A stretch of 6,148 nucleotides of DNA from an uncultured Planctomycetaceae bacterium. Its GTDB lineage: Bacteria > Planctomycetota > Planctomycetia > Pirellulales > Pirellulaceae. The stretch covers positions 1-6,148 of the forward strand of contig CALELC010000606.1 in the NCBI GenBank assembly GCA_937904535.1, written 5' to 3'. The position numbers and the translations under genes are program-made. Positions 1 through 5,908 of the stretch are shown piece by piece. The stretch's first letter is position 1. Every line of letters begins with the position of its first letter. The notes under the pieces are model-generated. The model saw only the letters and a list, made by a program, of their open reading frames with translations. It was not told where the DNA came from and searched no databases.

Positions 1-28
1 CGGCGGTGTTCGCTGCGCTCGACCGCCG
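1..28. repeat. GC-rich palindromic intergenic repeat (cut by window edge)
   Basis: Bases 1-7 (CGGCGGT) pair perfectly with bases 22-28 (ACCGCCG) around a 14-base loop. The GGC that follows suggests the stem continues beyond the left edge. A smaller hairpin, TCCC-TGC-GGGA, follows at 43-53. Neither has a T-run on its minus-strand 3' side, so this is not a clear terminator for the gene ending at 149. The look is that of a dispersed intergenic palindrome. I see no gene in bases 1-148. Confidence 0.45.
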
Positions 29-148
29 GCTAATGGCTTGAATCCCTGCGGGACGAAAGGTTCTATCCCATGACTCATGGCGAGCTGCTTACTAGTCTAG
101 CCGTGCTGAACAAATCGCTGTGCCGCAGCGAACGCTCGGTTCCCGCTC

Positions 149-1252
149 TCAGCGACTATCGGCTGGTGATTGAGACATGTCAGCACCAGTCTTCAAGCCA
201 ACCAACCCCTTGCCGATTTGCACCGCTTCGCCAGCGGTAGCCGCGTAGCCATCGGCACCAAACCGCTCGGCTAAATCGGCTACGCCGGTGAAGGCGGAGC
301 CACCGACGAGGATCTTGACGTGTTGCGTCGCAGGATACTGACGGATCGCGAGAATCGTATCGCGAACCGCCAGCAGGTGTTTATTCAGCGATGCGGAGAG
401 CAACAGCAAATCGGCCTGAAAAGCTTCGATTGCTTGCAACAGATCGGGCGTCGGTACGTTGGCTCCCAGCGGCACCGTCCGCCAACCATCCATGTCAAAA
501 AACTCGGTGACCATCTGTAGGCCGACATCGTGTTGGTCCCGAGGAACGGTCGCAGCCACGACAACCTTTTGATTCAAACTTCGTGCCTCGGCCCGGCCGC
601 ACAACTGCGACATGAGCATCTTCGTGGTCGAGGTGGCAAGGTGTTCTTCCGCCACATTGATCTCATCGCTTGCCCACATCCGACCGACTTCACGCTGCGC
701 GGGAATCAGAATCTGGGCATACAGGTCAGCCACTCGCCAGCCCTTGGCTGCCGTGTCGTGAATGAGCGAAACCGCTTCGCGACGGTCACCCTGCAGCAAC
801 TTTAAGAGGTAAGTGGCCGCAAGTTTGCCTGCGTCTGTATCGGCGGTGAGCGGTTCGTCTTGGGACCCACCTGCGGCGTCCAACGCTGCGAAAGCGTCGC
901 AGATATATTCATCCACCGCGCCGCGCATGGCAGCGGGCAACTCACGCTGGAGCACCTCACGAAAGCATTCTAGTGCGGCTTCTAAATCTGTCATGGCAAC
1001 GCCACGGGCCGCCAACAGGGCGACCGCCCAGCTGACTTGTTGGACGAAGATTTCTGACTTTGCAGCGGCAACGGCGACCGACAATTCTTCCACTCGTTCA
1101 GTGAACCACTCTCTCCAGACTGCTGTCGGGTCGGCGCCGAGGTGAGCGGCGGCGGCAGGACGCGCGGCCAAAAACTCCACCGTCGCCATCGCGGCAAAGG
1201 CTTGGTGGCCACGTTGAAGCAGCGTCGCAAGAAACTCATGCGGTTCTGGCAT
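149..1252 (-). CDS. Cobalamin-binding, CarH/LitR-like sensor protein without a DNA-binding domain; putative regulator of the adjacent ECF sigma factor
   Basis: A soluble 367-residue protein in three parts. Residues about 10-128 form a helical N-terminal region that I do not recognise; it is neither a MerR-type helix-turn-helix nor a transmembrane segment. Residues about 140-220 look like the four-helix cobalamin cap domain (B12-binding_2), with W193 and E203-H204 giving the W-x9-EH motif that in CarH/LitR photoreceptors packs over the adenosyl group. Residues about 228-352 are a Rossmann-like B12-binding domain: D239-Q-H241-D-V-G244 (DxHxxG, H241 the expected lower axial ligand), S286, and G317-G318. 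In families with these motifs, adenosylcobalamin is the light- or B12-sensing ligand. The ATG at 1252 has an AGGAA ribosome site at 1259-1263 that overlaps the sigma factor's stop codon, so the two genes are probably translationally coupled. Cobalamin binding is well supported; light sensing and action on the sigma factor are inferred. A corrinoid methyl-transfer protein is the main alternative, but no methyltransferase gene is nearby. Confidence 0.88.
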   Translation of the reverse strand: MPEPHEFLATLLQRGHQAFAAMATVEFLAARPAAAAHLGADPTAVWREWFTERVEELSVAVAAAKSEIFVQQVSWAVALLAARGVAMTDLEAALECFREVLQRELPAAMRGAVDEYICDAFAALDAAGGSQDEPLTADTDAGKLAATYLLKLLQGDRREAVSLIHDTAAKGWRVADLYAQILIPAQREVGRMWASDEINVAEEHLATSTTKMLMSQLCGRAEARSLNQKVVVAATVPRDQHDVGLQMVTEFFDMDGWRTVPLGANVPTPDLLQAIEAFQADLLLLSASLNKHLLAVRDTILAIRQYPATQHVKILVGGSAFTGVADLAERFGADGYAATAGEAVQIGKGLVGLKTGADMSQSPADSR

Positions 1253-1261
1253 TACTAGTTC

Positions 1262-1822
1262 CTACCGGGTGTTCCGAGAGTTGGCCGAGGCAGTTGGGTC
1301 GCTGAGCATTTCCCGCAGTCGCACCAGACCGCGACGAGTATGGGTTTTGACGCTCCCCAGAGGCATTTGCGTGGCTTCAGCAATTTTGCTTTGGGAGAGC
1401 CCCTGATAAATCGACAACTCTAATACCTGTCGTTCCTCAGCCCGCAATTGTTGAAGTGCTAATTGAGCTTGAGCTGCCTCTTCGGCAAGCTCCAGAGAAT
1501 GATTGGCACTTGCTTCAGCACGCACATCCTCCATGGCCATCGATGAGGTTTCGATCCGGCGGCTGCGTTTGCGATTGCGGTCGATCAGGCGTCGCCGTGC
1601 GACGGTCGTAACGAATGTCGGCTCCGATCCAGCGGTTTCATCATATCGTTCCGCACATCGCCAGAGATCGATAAAGACCTCCTGCAGAGCGTCTTCAAGC
1701 TCGGAGGGATCGGTTGAAAAACGTCGAGCCAGCGACCAAACCAGGCCGCGGTACTGCCGCAGACAATCATCCACCGCTGTGGCGTCACCCGCAGCGATGC
1801 GTTGGAGAATGCTTTCCGCCAC
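1262..1822 (-). CDS. ECF-subfamily RNA polymerase sigma factor
   Basis: A 186-residue group 4 sigma factor, expected to direct RNA polymerase to a small set of promoters. Region sigma-2 spans about residues 20-90, with the core-binding/-10 segment DALQEVFIDLWR at 44-55 and a basic stretch RNRKRSRR at 82-89. A short linker leads to sigma-4 (about 120-172), whose helix-turn-helix covers GLSQSKIAEA and LGSVKTHTRRGL (141-166). There is no extended C-terminal domain. The frame stays open upstream to 1924, but that extension would run through the FAS1 terminator and into the FAS1 gene. I therefore choose the GTG at 1822, which has a purine-rich AAGAAAG five bases upstream. No RskA-like or zinc anti-sigma gene follows; a cobalamin-binding protein starts 9 bases after the stop. 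The SigK/ECF19-like association with a FAS1 gene is suggestive, but the subgroup is not established. Confidence 0.9.
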   Translation of the reverse strand: MAESILQRIAAGDATAVDDCLRQYRGLVWSLARRFSTDPSELEDALQEVFIDLWRCAERYDETAGSEPTFVTTVARRRLIDRNRKRSRRIETSSMAMEDVRAEASANHSLELAEEAAQAQLALQQLRAEERQVLELSIYQGLSQSKIAEATQMPLGSVKTHTRRGLVRLREMLSDPTASANSRNTR

Positions 1823-1851
1823 CAGAGCTTTCTTGCGGAACCGAGCGGCGC

Positions 1852-1880
1852 AAAAAAAGGGCCTCCCCAACGGGAGGCCC
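1852..1880 (-). terminator. Intrinsic terminator of the FAS1 gene
   Basis: Read on the minus strand, a perfect 9-bp stem (GGGCCTCCC / GGGAGGCCC, 1859-1867 with 1872-1880) closes a 4-base loop and is followed by seven T residues (1858-1852). It begins 18 bases after the FAS1 stop codon. No T-run follows in the plus direction, so it acts on minus-strand transcripts. It separates the FAS1 gene from the sigma factor, which must rely on read-through or on its own promoter. Confidence 0.93.
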
Positions 1881-1895
1881 TGCAGGCAGCGGGTC

Positions 1896-1924
1896 ACGTT
1901 ACTTAGGCATAAGAACCTTGTCAA
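1896..1924 (-). promoter_or_regulatory. Candidate sigma-70-type promoter inside the 3' end of the FAS1 gene
   Basis: On the minus strand there is a perfect -35 hexamer TTGACA (1919-1924), a 17-base spacer and TAACGT (1896-1901), which keeps the T, A and final T of the -10 consensus. Transcription would start near 1888-1890, just before the terminator hairpin, so the sigma-factor transcript would carry that hairpin in its leader. TTGACA is also coding sequence for the conserved FAS1 C-terminus, so the match may be chance. Confidence 0.25.
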
Positions 1925-2402
1925 TCACATGGATCACGCCGTTGCTGCACTGGATGTCGGTCTTCACGACCTGAGCGTCGCCGACCCATACTTTGTCAGC
2001 GTCGACCTTAATCTTAGCAGAAGAGCCCTGAACGGTCTTGGCCTCGGTGAGCTTCGTGACGTCTTTGGCCAGCACCTTTCCGGGAACAACATGATAAGTC
2101 AAGATCGCCTTTAACTTGTCTTTGTTCTCCGGTTTCAGCAGCGAGGTAATGGTGCCTTCAGGCAGCTTGGCGAAGGCTTCATCGGTTGGCGCAAAGACGG
2201 TAAACGGCCCGTCGCCTTGCAGGGTTTCTACCAGTCCGGCTTGTTTGACAGCAGCGACCAGCGTCTTAAAGTCGCCTGCGCCAATTGCGGTCGCCACAAT
2301 GTCTTTGGGAGCAGACTTGGCGGTTTCCTGAGCGATGGTCGGTGGGGCCAGAGTCAGTGTCAACGCGGCTAAGGCAGCGAAAGCAGTGAGTGCGAGTTTC
2401 AT
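1899..2402 (-). CDS. Secreted FAS1 (fasciclin) domain protein
   Basis: A 167-residue exported protein with one FAS1 domain. Residues 1-24 are a Sec-type signal peptide: one Lys, a long Ala/Leu core, and probable cleavage after TIA near 24. The mature part is almost entirely FAS1 (about 33-166). It has the H1 motif FTVFAPTDEAFAKL at 67-80, YHVVPGK at 103-109 and the H2 motif CSNGVIHVIDKVLMP at 152-166. Single-domain bacterial FAS1 proteins are extracytoplasmic and linked to adhesion or surface functions; the ligand here is unknown. The frame is open to 2453, but the two adjacent ATGs at 2405 and 2402 precede an ideal signal peptide. The AGAGA at 2410-2414 lies 7 bases before the 2402 ATG and 4 before the 2405 one. 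The gene has its own terminator and about 200 bases of non-coding DNA upstream, so it is probably its own transcription unit. It is a candidate target of the ECF sigma factor encoded next to it. Confidence 0.92.
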   Translation of the reverse strand: MKLALTAFAALAALTLTLAPPTIAQETAKSAPKDIVATAIGAGDFKTLVAAVKQAGLVETLQGDGPFTVFAPTDEAFAKLPEGTITSLLKPENKDKLKAILTYHVVPGKVLAKDVTKLTEAKTVQGSSAKIKVDADKVWVGDAQVVKTDIQCSNGVIHVIDKVLMPK

Positions 2403-2405
2403 CAT

Positions 2406-2601
2406 CAAGTCTCTGAATGGGACTGTAGGGTTGAGAGAGAACAGTAGCAGCAAGGGCCGGCAGCAAACACAACTCGAGATCTCAAAGGTGTAATTCGCTG
2501 GCCGGCGCTGGGCGGATTCAGAACGAGAAATCTTTTGAGAAAATTTCTAATCCACCACGCTAACGGTTGTCTCGCCAAACAGAGCAGGGCGGGGCAGTTT
2601 G
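2406..2601 (-). promoter_or_regulatory. Promoter-bearing intergenic region upstream of the FAS1 gene
   Basis: This 196-base gap has no supportable gene and should hold the FAS1 promoter. No good TTGACA/TATAAT pair is visible. A weak ECF-like pair on the minus strand is TGAATCC (2514-2520), a 16-base spacer and CGAATTA (2491-2497). Just upstream is an AT-rich imperfect inverted repeat at 2527-2547 in otherwise GC-rich DNA; on the minus strand it contains two TTTCTC copies 12 bases apart. Which element is used cannot be decided from one copy. Confidence 0.35.
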
Positions 2602-3615
2602 CTAATTGTCCGCCGAACGCTGCGATACCCACTGGCACAGATCGCTGACGGCGACGTTGCCACCACACAACAAGATGACGACCGAATCGTCAGGACTCAA
2701 TTGATCGCGCTGCCGCCGTGCAGCGGCCAAACAGCAGGCCGCCGCGGGCTCACTCAGCACCTTGGTACGCTCGAGAATTGCCTGCAGCGCGTCGACCGTT
2801 TCGTCATCTTCGACCACGACCACTTCGTCGACCAATCGCTGAACATGCTCGAGCGTGAACTCGGATGCCCGTGGCGATCCGAGGGTGCGAGCGATCGAGG
2901 TGATGGCCGGCATGTCGACCAGTTCTCCAGCGGCCAGGCTGCGGGCCATCACGTCGGCTCCGTTGGTCTCGACGCCGATGATCTGCATCTCGGGCCGGGC
3001 TGCCCGGAGCACGGTTGCCATTCCCGCGATCAAGCCTCCGCCGCCGATGCTGATGTAAATCCGTGAGGATTCGGGTAAGTCCTCCAGGATCTCCAGAGCG
3101 ATCGTTCCCTGGCCAGCAGCGATCCACGGATCATCAAACGGGTGCACCGGCACGAGCCCCTTTTCCGCTAACTCTTTGGCGGTGGCGAAGGCGGATTGAA
3201 TGTTCTCGGCCAGTACGATCTGAGCGCCGTAGCCGCGCGTGGCATCCAGGTAATTGGCGGGGGTGGTCGCGGGCATGCAGATCGTTGCCGGCACTCCGAG
3301 CTTCGCCGCTGCATAGGCAACGCCCTGGGCGTGGTTCCCACCGCTGACCCCGATCACGCCGCAGGCACGCTGCTCCGGGGTTAACGAAAGCAGTTTGTAA
3401 AATGCCCCACGTGGCTTAAACGACCCGGTTTTCTGCATGCACTCGCATTTGAAATACACATTCGCTCCGAGCTCCTTGGAAAAAGTCTCGGAGCGGATCA
3501 GTGGCGTGCGGTGAACGTGACCGGCAATCGCTGCTTGGGCGTCCTTGATCTGCTGCACGGTCAGTCGTCCCGGGGCTGCTGCCTCGGGCATGGCGGCGGA
3601 TTCAAAACGATTCAC
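2602..3615 (-). CDS. PLP-dependent threonine/serine dehydratase-like enzyme (fold type II)
   Basis: A 337-residue cytoplasmic enzyme of the serine/threonine dehydratase family. It should convert a beta-hydroxy amino acid to a 2-oxo acid plus ammonium. SFKPRGA at 65-71 carries the PLP Schiff-base lysine K67; SGGNHAQG is at 91-98, the phosphate-binding GGGG loop at 191-194 and CGGN at 317-320. It lacks the C-terminal ACT-like regulatory domain of biosynthetic IlvA, so it is the short catabolic form (TdcB, serine racemase and hydroxyaspartate dehydratase size). I choose the GTG at 3615, residue 8 of a frame open to 3636, because AGGAG lies 7 bases upstream of it. The 3636 start falls against a strong hairpin and has no ribosome site. 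The gene follows the amidohydrolase by 65 bases on the same strand, which points to a catabolic operon. The exact substrate (threonine, serine, hydroxyaspartate or another) is not determined. Confidence 0.9.
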   Translation of the reverse strand: MNRFESAAMPEAAAPGRLTVQQIKDAQAAIAGHVHRTPLIRSETFSKELGANVYFKCECMQKTGSFKPRGAFYKLLSLTPEQRACGVIGVSGGNHAQGVAYAAAKLGVPATICMPATTPANYLDATRGYGAQIVLAENIQSAFATAKELAEKGLVPVHPFDDPWIAAGQGTIALEILEDLPESSRIYISIGGGGLIAGMATVLRAARPEMQIIGVETNGADVMARSLAAGELVDMPAITSIARTLGSPRASEFTLEHVQRLVDEVVVVEDDETVDALQAILERTKVLSEPAAACCLAAARRQRDQLSPDDSVVILLCGGNVAVSDLCQWVSQRSADN

Positions 3616-3622
3616 CGTGGCG

Positions 3623-3627
3623 CTCCT
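3623..3627 (-). promoter_or_regulatory. Ribosome binding site fixing the dehydratase start
   Basis: AGGAG on the minus strand, 7 bases before the GTG at 3615. It lies inside the longer open frame beginning at 3636, and is the reason for preferring the shorter protein. Confidence 0.75.
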
Positions 3628-3636
3628 GACGGTCAC

Positions 3637-3655
3637 TCGGCGCGCTCCGCGCCGA
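3637..3655. repeat. Perfect GC-rich hairpin in the amidohydrolase-dehydratase gap
   Basis: TCGGCGCG (3637-3644) and CGCGCCGA (3648-3655) form an 8-bp perfect stem with a 3-base loop. It lies 25 bases after the amidohydrolase stop and 9 bases before the dehydratase ribosome site. There is no T-run on the minus side, so it is not a standard terminator. It could be an RNA-processing or stability element between two operon genes, or a dispersed palindrome. Confidence 0.6.
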
Positions 3656-3680
3656 ACGGGGGCTGTTGGTTGAAAACGGA

Positions 3681-4667
3681 TTAGCGGGCTGCAAAAAATA
3701 CCGACTCGGCCGTGCCCCTCAAGATCGTTTCACGATCACCGGTGGAGAGGAAATCGAGCCGATCGCGAATCAGTGCAATCGAATCCTGATAAGTATGTCC
3801 TTCCTGAACTTGGTAAGGACAATCGCTGCCCCACATCAGCCGCTGCGGCCCAAAGGCATCGAGCACTCGGCGGATCAGGGGAGCCAGATCGAGGTGCGGT
3901 GCACGCCGCTGGCCCAAGGCATAGAAGGCCGAAGTCTTCACGTACACGTTGGGATAACGGGCCAGCTTGCAGAGTGCCTCAAGCTGCGGTTCAGTGACGT
4001 TGCCATCAATGCCGATCCGCGCGAAATGGTCGACGACCACCGTCAAGCCAGGCAGCTTCGCGCACATTGCATCGACGTATGGCAAATCGACGGGGTTGAT
4101 CAGCGGGCAGATTGCGACGCCTTGATCCCGCGCCGTCCGCCATAGATTCAGCATCGCCTCATTGTTGGTCCAGCCTTTCGCCTCGCCGTCAGCCGGATGG
4201 ATTCGCAGCCCGCGAACGCCTTGCCGGACCAGATCCTTCAGCGTCTGGGCCACGCCCTCGGCATACGGATCAACGATGCCGACGCCGACGAACGTTTGAG
4301 GACGCGCTGCGATCACGTCGAGCATGTAGCGATTGTCGACCCCATAGAACACCATCTGAATCAGCACGACCCGGTCGACCCCTTCGGGCTGACAGTGGGC
4401 GAGCAATTCCTCGTCGGTGAAACTCGGTGGCTGCATATCGGCTGTTTGAAATCCCGAGGCCAAGCGGTACCGCTCGGTGTCAGGAGTCCATACATGAACG
4501 TGGGCGTCGATCCAGCCCGTTTTTGGCTGAGGCGGCTGAGCAGAAACGCCGTGGGCAAGCACGCTGCCGCTGGCCGTGACAGCGGCGGCTTGGAGAAACC
4601 GCCGGCGAGACCAGGCGGGCAGGGCAGGTGAGGGGGCAGCGGTCAGGGCGGACGATGGCAGAGTCAT
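3681..4667 (-). CDS. Tat-exported amidohydrolase (amidohydrolase_2 family, COG3618-like)
   Basis: A 328-residue metal-dependent TIM-barrel hydrolase, probably periplasmic. The N-terminus carries a twin-arginine signal: SRRRFLQ at 20-26, a hydrophobic Ala-rich stretch, and likely cleavage after VSA near residue 43. The barrel starts with IDAHVHVW, giving the HxH metal pair H56/H58. Other motifs are RIHP with H157, VVDHF with H214, and GSDCPY with D282, the expected catalytic/metal aspartate. Relatives include sugar lactonases and 4-sulfomuconolactone hydrolase, so lactone or similar ring hydrolysis is the leading guess; substrate unknown. I choose the ATG at 4667, which has AAGGGA 5 bases upstream. 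A longer frame to 4694 would overlap the preceding gene and has no ribosome site. The start is 13 bases after the peptidase stop, so the two are probably co-translated. Confidence 0.88.
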   Translation of the reverse strand: MTLPSSALTAAPSPALPAWSRRRFLQAAAVTASGSVLAHGVSAQPPQPKTGWIDAHVHVWTPDTERYRLASGFQTADMQPPSFTDEELLAHCQPEGVDRVVLIQMVFYGVDNRYMLDVIAARPQTFVGVGIVDPYAEGVAQTLKDLVRQGVRGLRIHPADGEAKGWTNNEAMLNLWRTARDQGVAICPLINPVDLPYVDAMCAKLPGLTVVVDHFARIGIDGNVTEPQLEALCKLARYPNVYVKTSAFYALGQRRAPHLDLAPLIRRVLDAFGPQRLMWGSDCPYQVQEGHTYQDSIALIRDRLDFLSTGDRETILRGTAESVFFAAR

Positions 4668-4672
4668 GTTGG

Positions 4673-4678
4673 TCCCTT
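4673..4678 (-). promoter_or_regulatory. Ribosome binding site of the amidohydrolase
   Basis: AAGGGA on the minus strand lies 5 bases before the ATG at 4667 and 2 bases after the peptidase stop codon. This fixes the start and suggests coupling of the two genes. Confidence 0.75.
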
Positions 4679-4680
4679 GA

Positions 4681-5892
4681 TCACGAGTTAGCATTGATCC
4701 GGTGTGTCCCTGAGGCAGAGGAACGCTCCGCAGTCACGTCGGGATGAAAATCACGCATGAACTGCCGATAGATCCGTGCGGCCTGTTCGACTTGATCGCA
4801 GTCAATGTACTCGACCGCCGCGTGTGCTTGGTCGATGCTGCCGGGCCCCAAAATAATACTGGGGATCCCAATCGCCGCCAATTTGCTGGCGTCGCTTCCA
4901 AAAGGGACACCCATGGGCGTCGCATCGAGCTGGTGCGATGACAGAATGGTGCCGATCTGCTGAACCACGGCAGCTTGTGCATCGGTTTGCAGCGGCAGGT
5001 CGGTAAGCATCGGCCGGTGCATCTGAATCTGCATGCGAGGATCGGTGGCGGCTAAGCTGTCGAGCAGTCGCTGGTAATGTGCCAGCACCGTGTCGGCGTC
5101 CTCTCCTGGCAGCAGTCGCCGGTCGACTTCGATGCAGCAGCGGTCGGGCACAAAGTTGACCTGCCGGCCGCCCTGAATCACGCCGACGTTGCAGGTGGCA
5201 GGGCCGAGCAGCGGGTGTGAGTGCTTGGCCAGTTCGGCGGCGTCTTGCTGCAGCGCTCGGATCACCTGCGCCATGTGCTCGATCGCGTTGACGCCCAGAT
5301 GGGGTTTGGACGAATGAGCGGAACGGCCGATGGTTTCGATTTGCCATCGCACCACGCCCTTGCTGGCGATCACGGCCCGCAGGTCGGTCGGTTCAGCGAC
5401 GATCGCCGCGTCGCCCGTGAGGCCTTTGCAAAGTTCGGTAACGCCGCGGTACGAGTACTCTTCGTCAATCGTGGCGGCGAACCAGATCTCGCAGGGCGGC
5501 TGCTGCCCTGTGGCGTGCAGCGACGCCAGAGCGTGCATCATGGCTGCCATCCCGGCTTTGGTATCACAGGCGCCACGGCCATAGATTCGCCCGTCGCGAA
5601 TGGTCGGCGTCCAGGGTGGAATGGTCATGCCTTGGACCGAGACCGTGTCCATGTGAGCTTCGAAAATCACGCGCCGCTGCGGATCGGCTCCAGGTAGTCG
5701 CGCGATGACATTGAACCGCTGCGGCTCGACTTCTTGCCGCCAGGTCTCGATCCCACGGGCGGCGAAGAACGCTTCGATGTATTCCGCTAGTGCGGCCTCG
5801 GCGACGCCGCCCTCGTAGCTCGGGTTGACGCTGTTGATGGCGATCAACTCAGCCAGCGTCTGCAGCACTTCCCCATCAGCAAAATCGGCCAC
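4681..5892 (-). CDS. M20-family zinc peptidase/deacylase (ArgE/DapE/CPG2 type)
   Basis: A 403-residue cytoplasmic di-zinc hydrolase that cleaves an N-acyl group or peptide bond from an amino acid. Catalytic residues are in order: H80-M-D82 (HMDTV), D110 in GRGACDTKAG, the DEE triad with E144 as general base and E145 as metal ligand, E167 in AEPT, and H357 in QAHAAVEY. A lid/dimerisation domain occupies about 178-285 and includes H193 of GRSAHSS. The length is normal for the family, and no signal peptide is visible. The frame can be extended to a TTG at 5934, but nothing resembling a ribosome site precedes that. The GTG at 5892 has AGAGGA 10 bases upstream, so I use it. The motifs do not separate acetylornithine, succinyl-diaminopimelate or N-acyl amino acid hydrolases. 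Its place between a transporter and an exported hydrolase, rather than among arginine or lysine genes, favours a catabolic deacylase. Confidence 0.92.
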   Translation of the reverse strand: MADFADGEVLQTLAELIAINSVNPSYEGGVAEAALAEYIEAFFAARGIETWRQEVEPQRFNVIARLPGADPQRRVIFEAHMDTVSVQGMTIPPWTPTIRDGRIYGRGACDTKAGMAAMMHALASLHATGQQPPCEIWFAATIDEEYSYRGVTELCKGLTGDAAIVAEPTDLRAVIASKGVVRWQIETIGRSAHSSKPHLGVNAIEHMAQVIRALQQDAAELAKHSHPLLGPATCNVGVIQGGRQVNFVPDRCCIEVDRRLLPGEDADTVLAHYQRLLDSLAATDPRMQIQMHRPMLTDLPLQTDAQAAVVQQIGTILSSHQLDATPMGVPFGSDASKLAAIGIPSIILGPGSIDQAHAAVEYIDCDQVEQAARIYRQFMRDFHPDVTAERSSASGTHRINANS

Positions 5893-5902
5893 GTGATTCT
5901 GA

Positions 5903-5908
5903 TCCTCT
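5903..5908 (-). promoter_or_regulatory. Ribosome binding site supporting the GTG start of the M20 peptidase
   Basis: AGAGGA on the minus strand lies 10 bases before the GTG at 5892. The spacing is a little long, but no competing site precedes the upstream TTG at 5934. Confidence 0.55.

Noticed and set aside
149..1252. Reading the B12 protein as a corrinoid methyltransferase subunit (MtbC type)
   Set aside because: The B12 fold is shared, but W-x9-EH, the sigma-factor neighbour and the absence of a methyltransferase or activase gene fit a sensor better. Kept only as an alternative.
1823..1924. N-terminal extension of the sigma factor (34 extra residues from a TTG at 1924)
   Set aside because: It would translate through the FAS1 intrinsic terminator and overlap the FAS1 stop region, and its sequence is not sigma-like. 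The GTG at 1822 begins the family-like sequence.
1503..2114. 203-codon plus-strand open frame
   Set aside because: It is antisense to the sigma factor and the FAS1 gene, is rich in Arg and Ser as expected for a GC-rich shadow frame, and shows no domain.
2406..2453. Longer FAS1 N-terminus from 2453
   Set aside because: It would place a polar, Pro/Arg-containing stretch before an otherwise ideal signal peptide that begins at the ATGs at 2405/2402.
2473..2483. Overlapping restriction-site-like palindromes CTCGAG and GAGATCTC
   Set aside because: They are too short to mean much alone, with no second copy nearby and no link to a promoter element.
3666..4145. 159-codon plus-strand open frame, and others at 4197-4631 and 5221-5697
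   Set aside because: All lie opposite well-supported enzymes on the minus strand. They have low-complexity Arg/His/Asp-rich translations and no recognisable motif.
4802..5347. 181-codon minus-strand open frame in another phase
   Set aside because: It overlaps the M20 peptidase, whose catalytic motifs are intact. The translation is Arg/Ala-rich shadow sequence.
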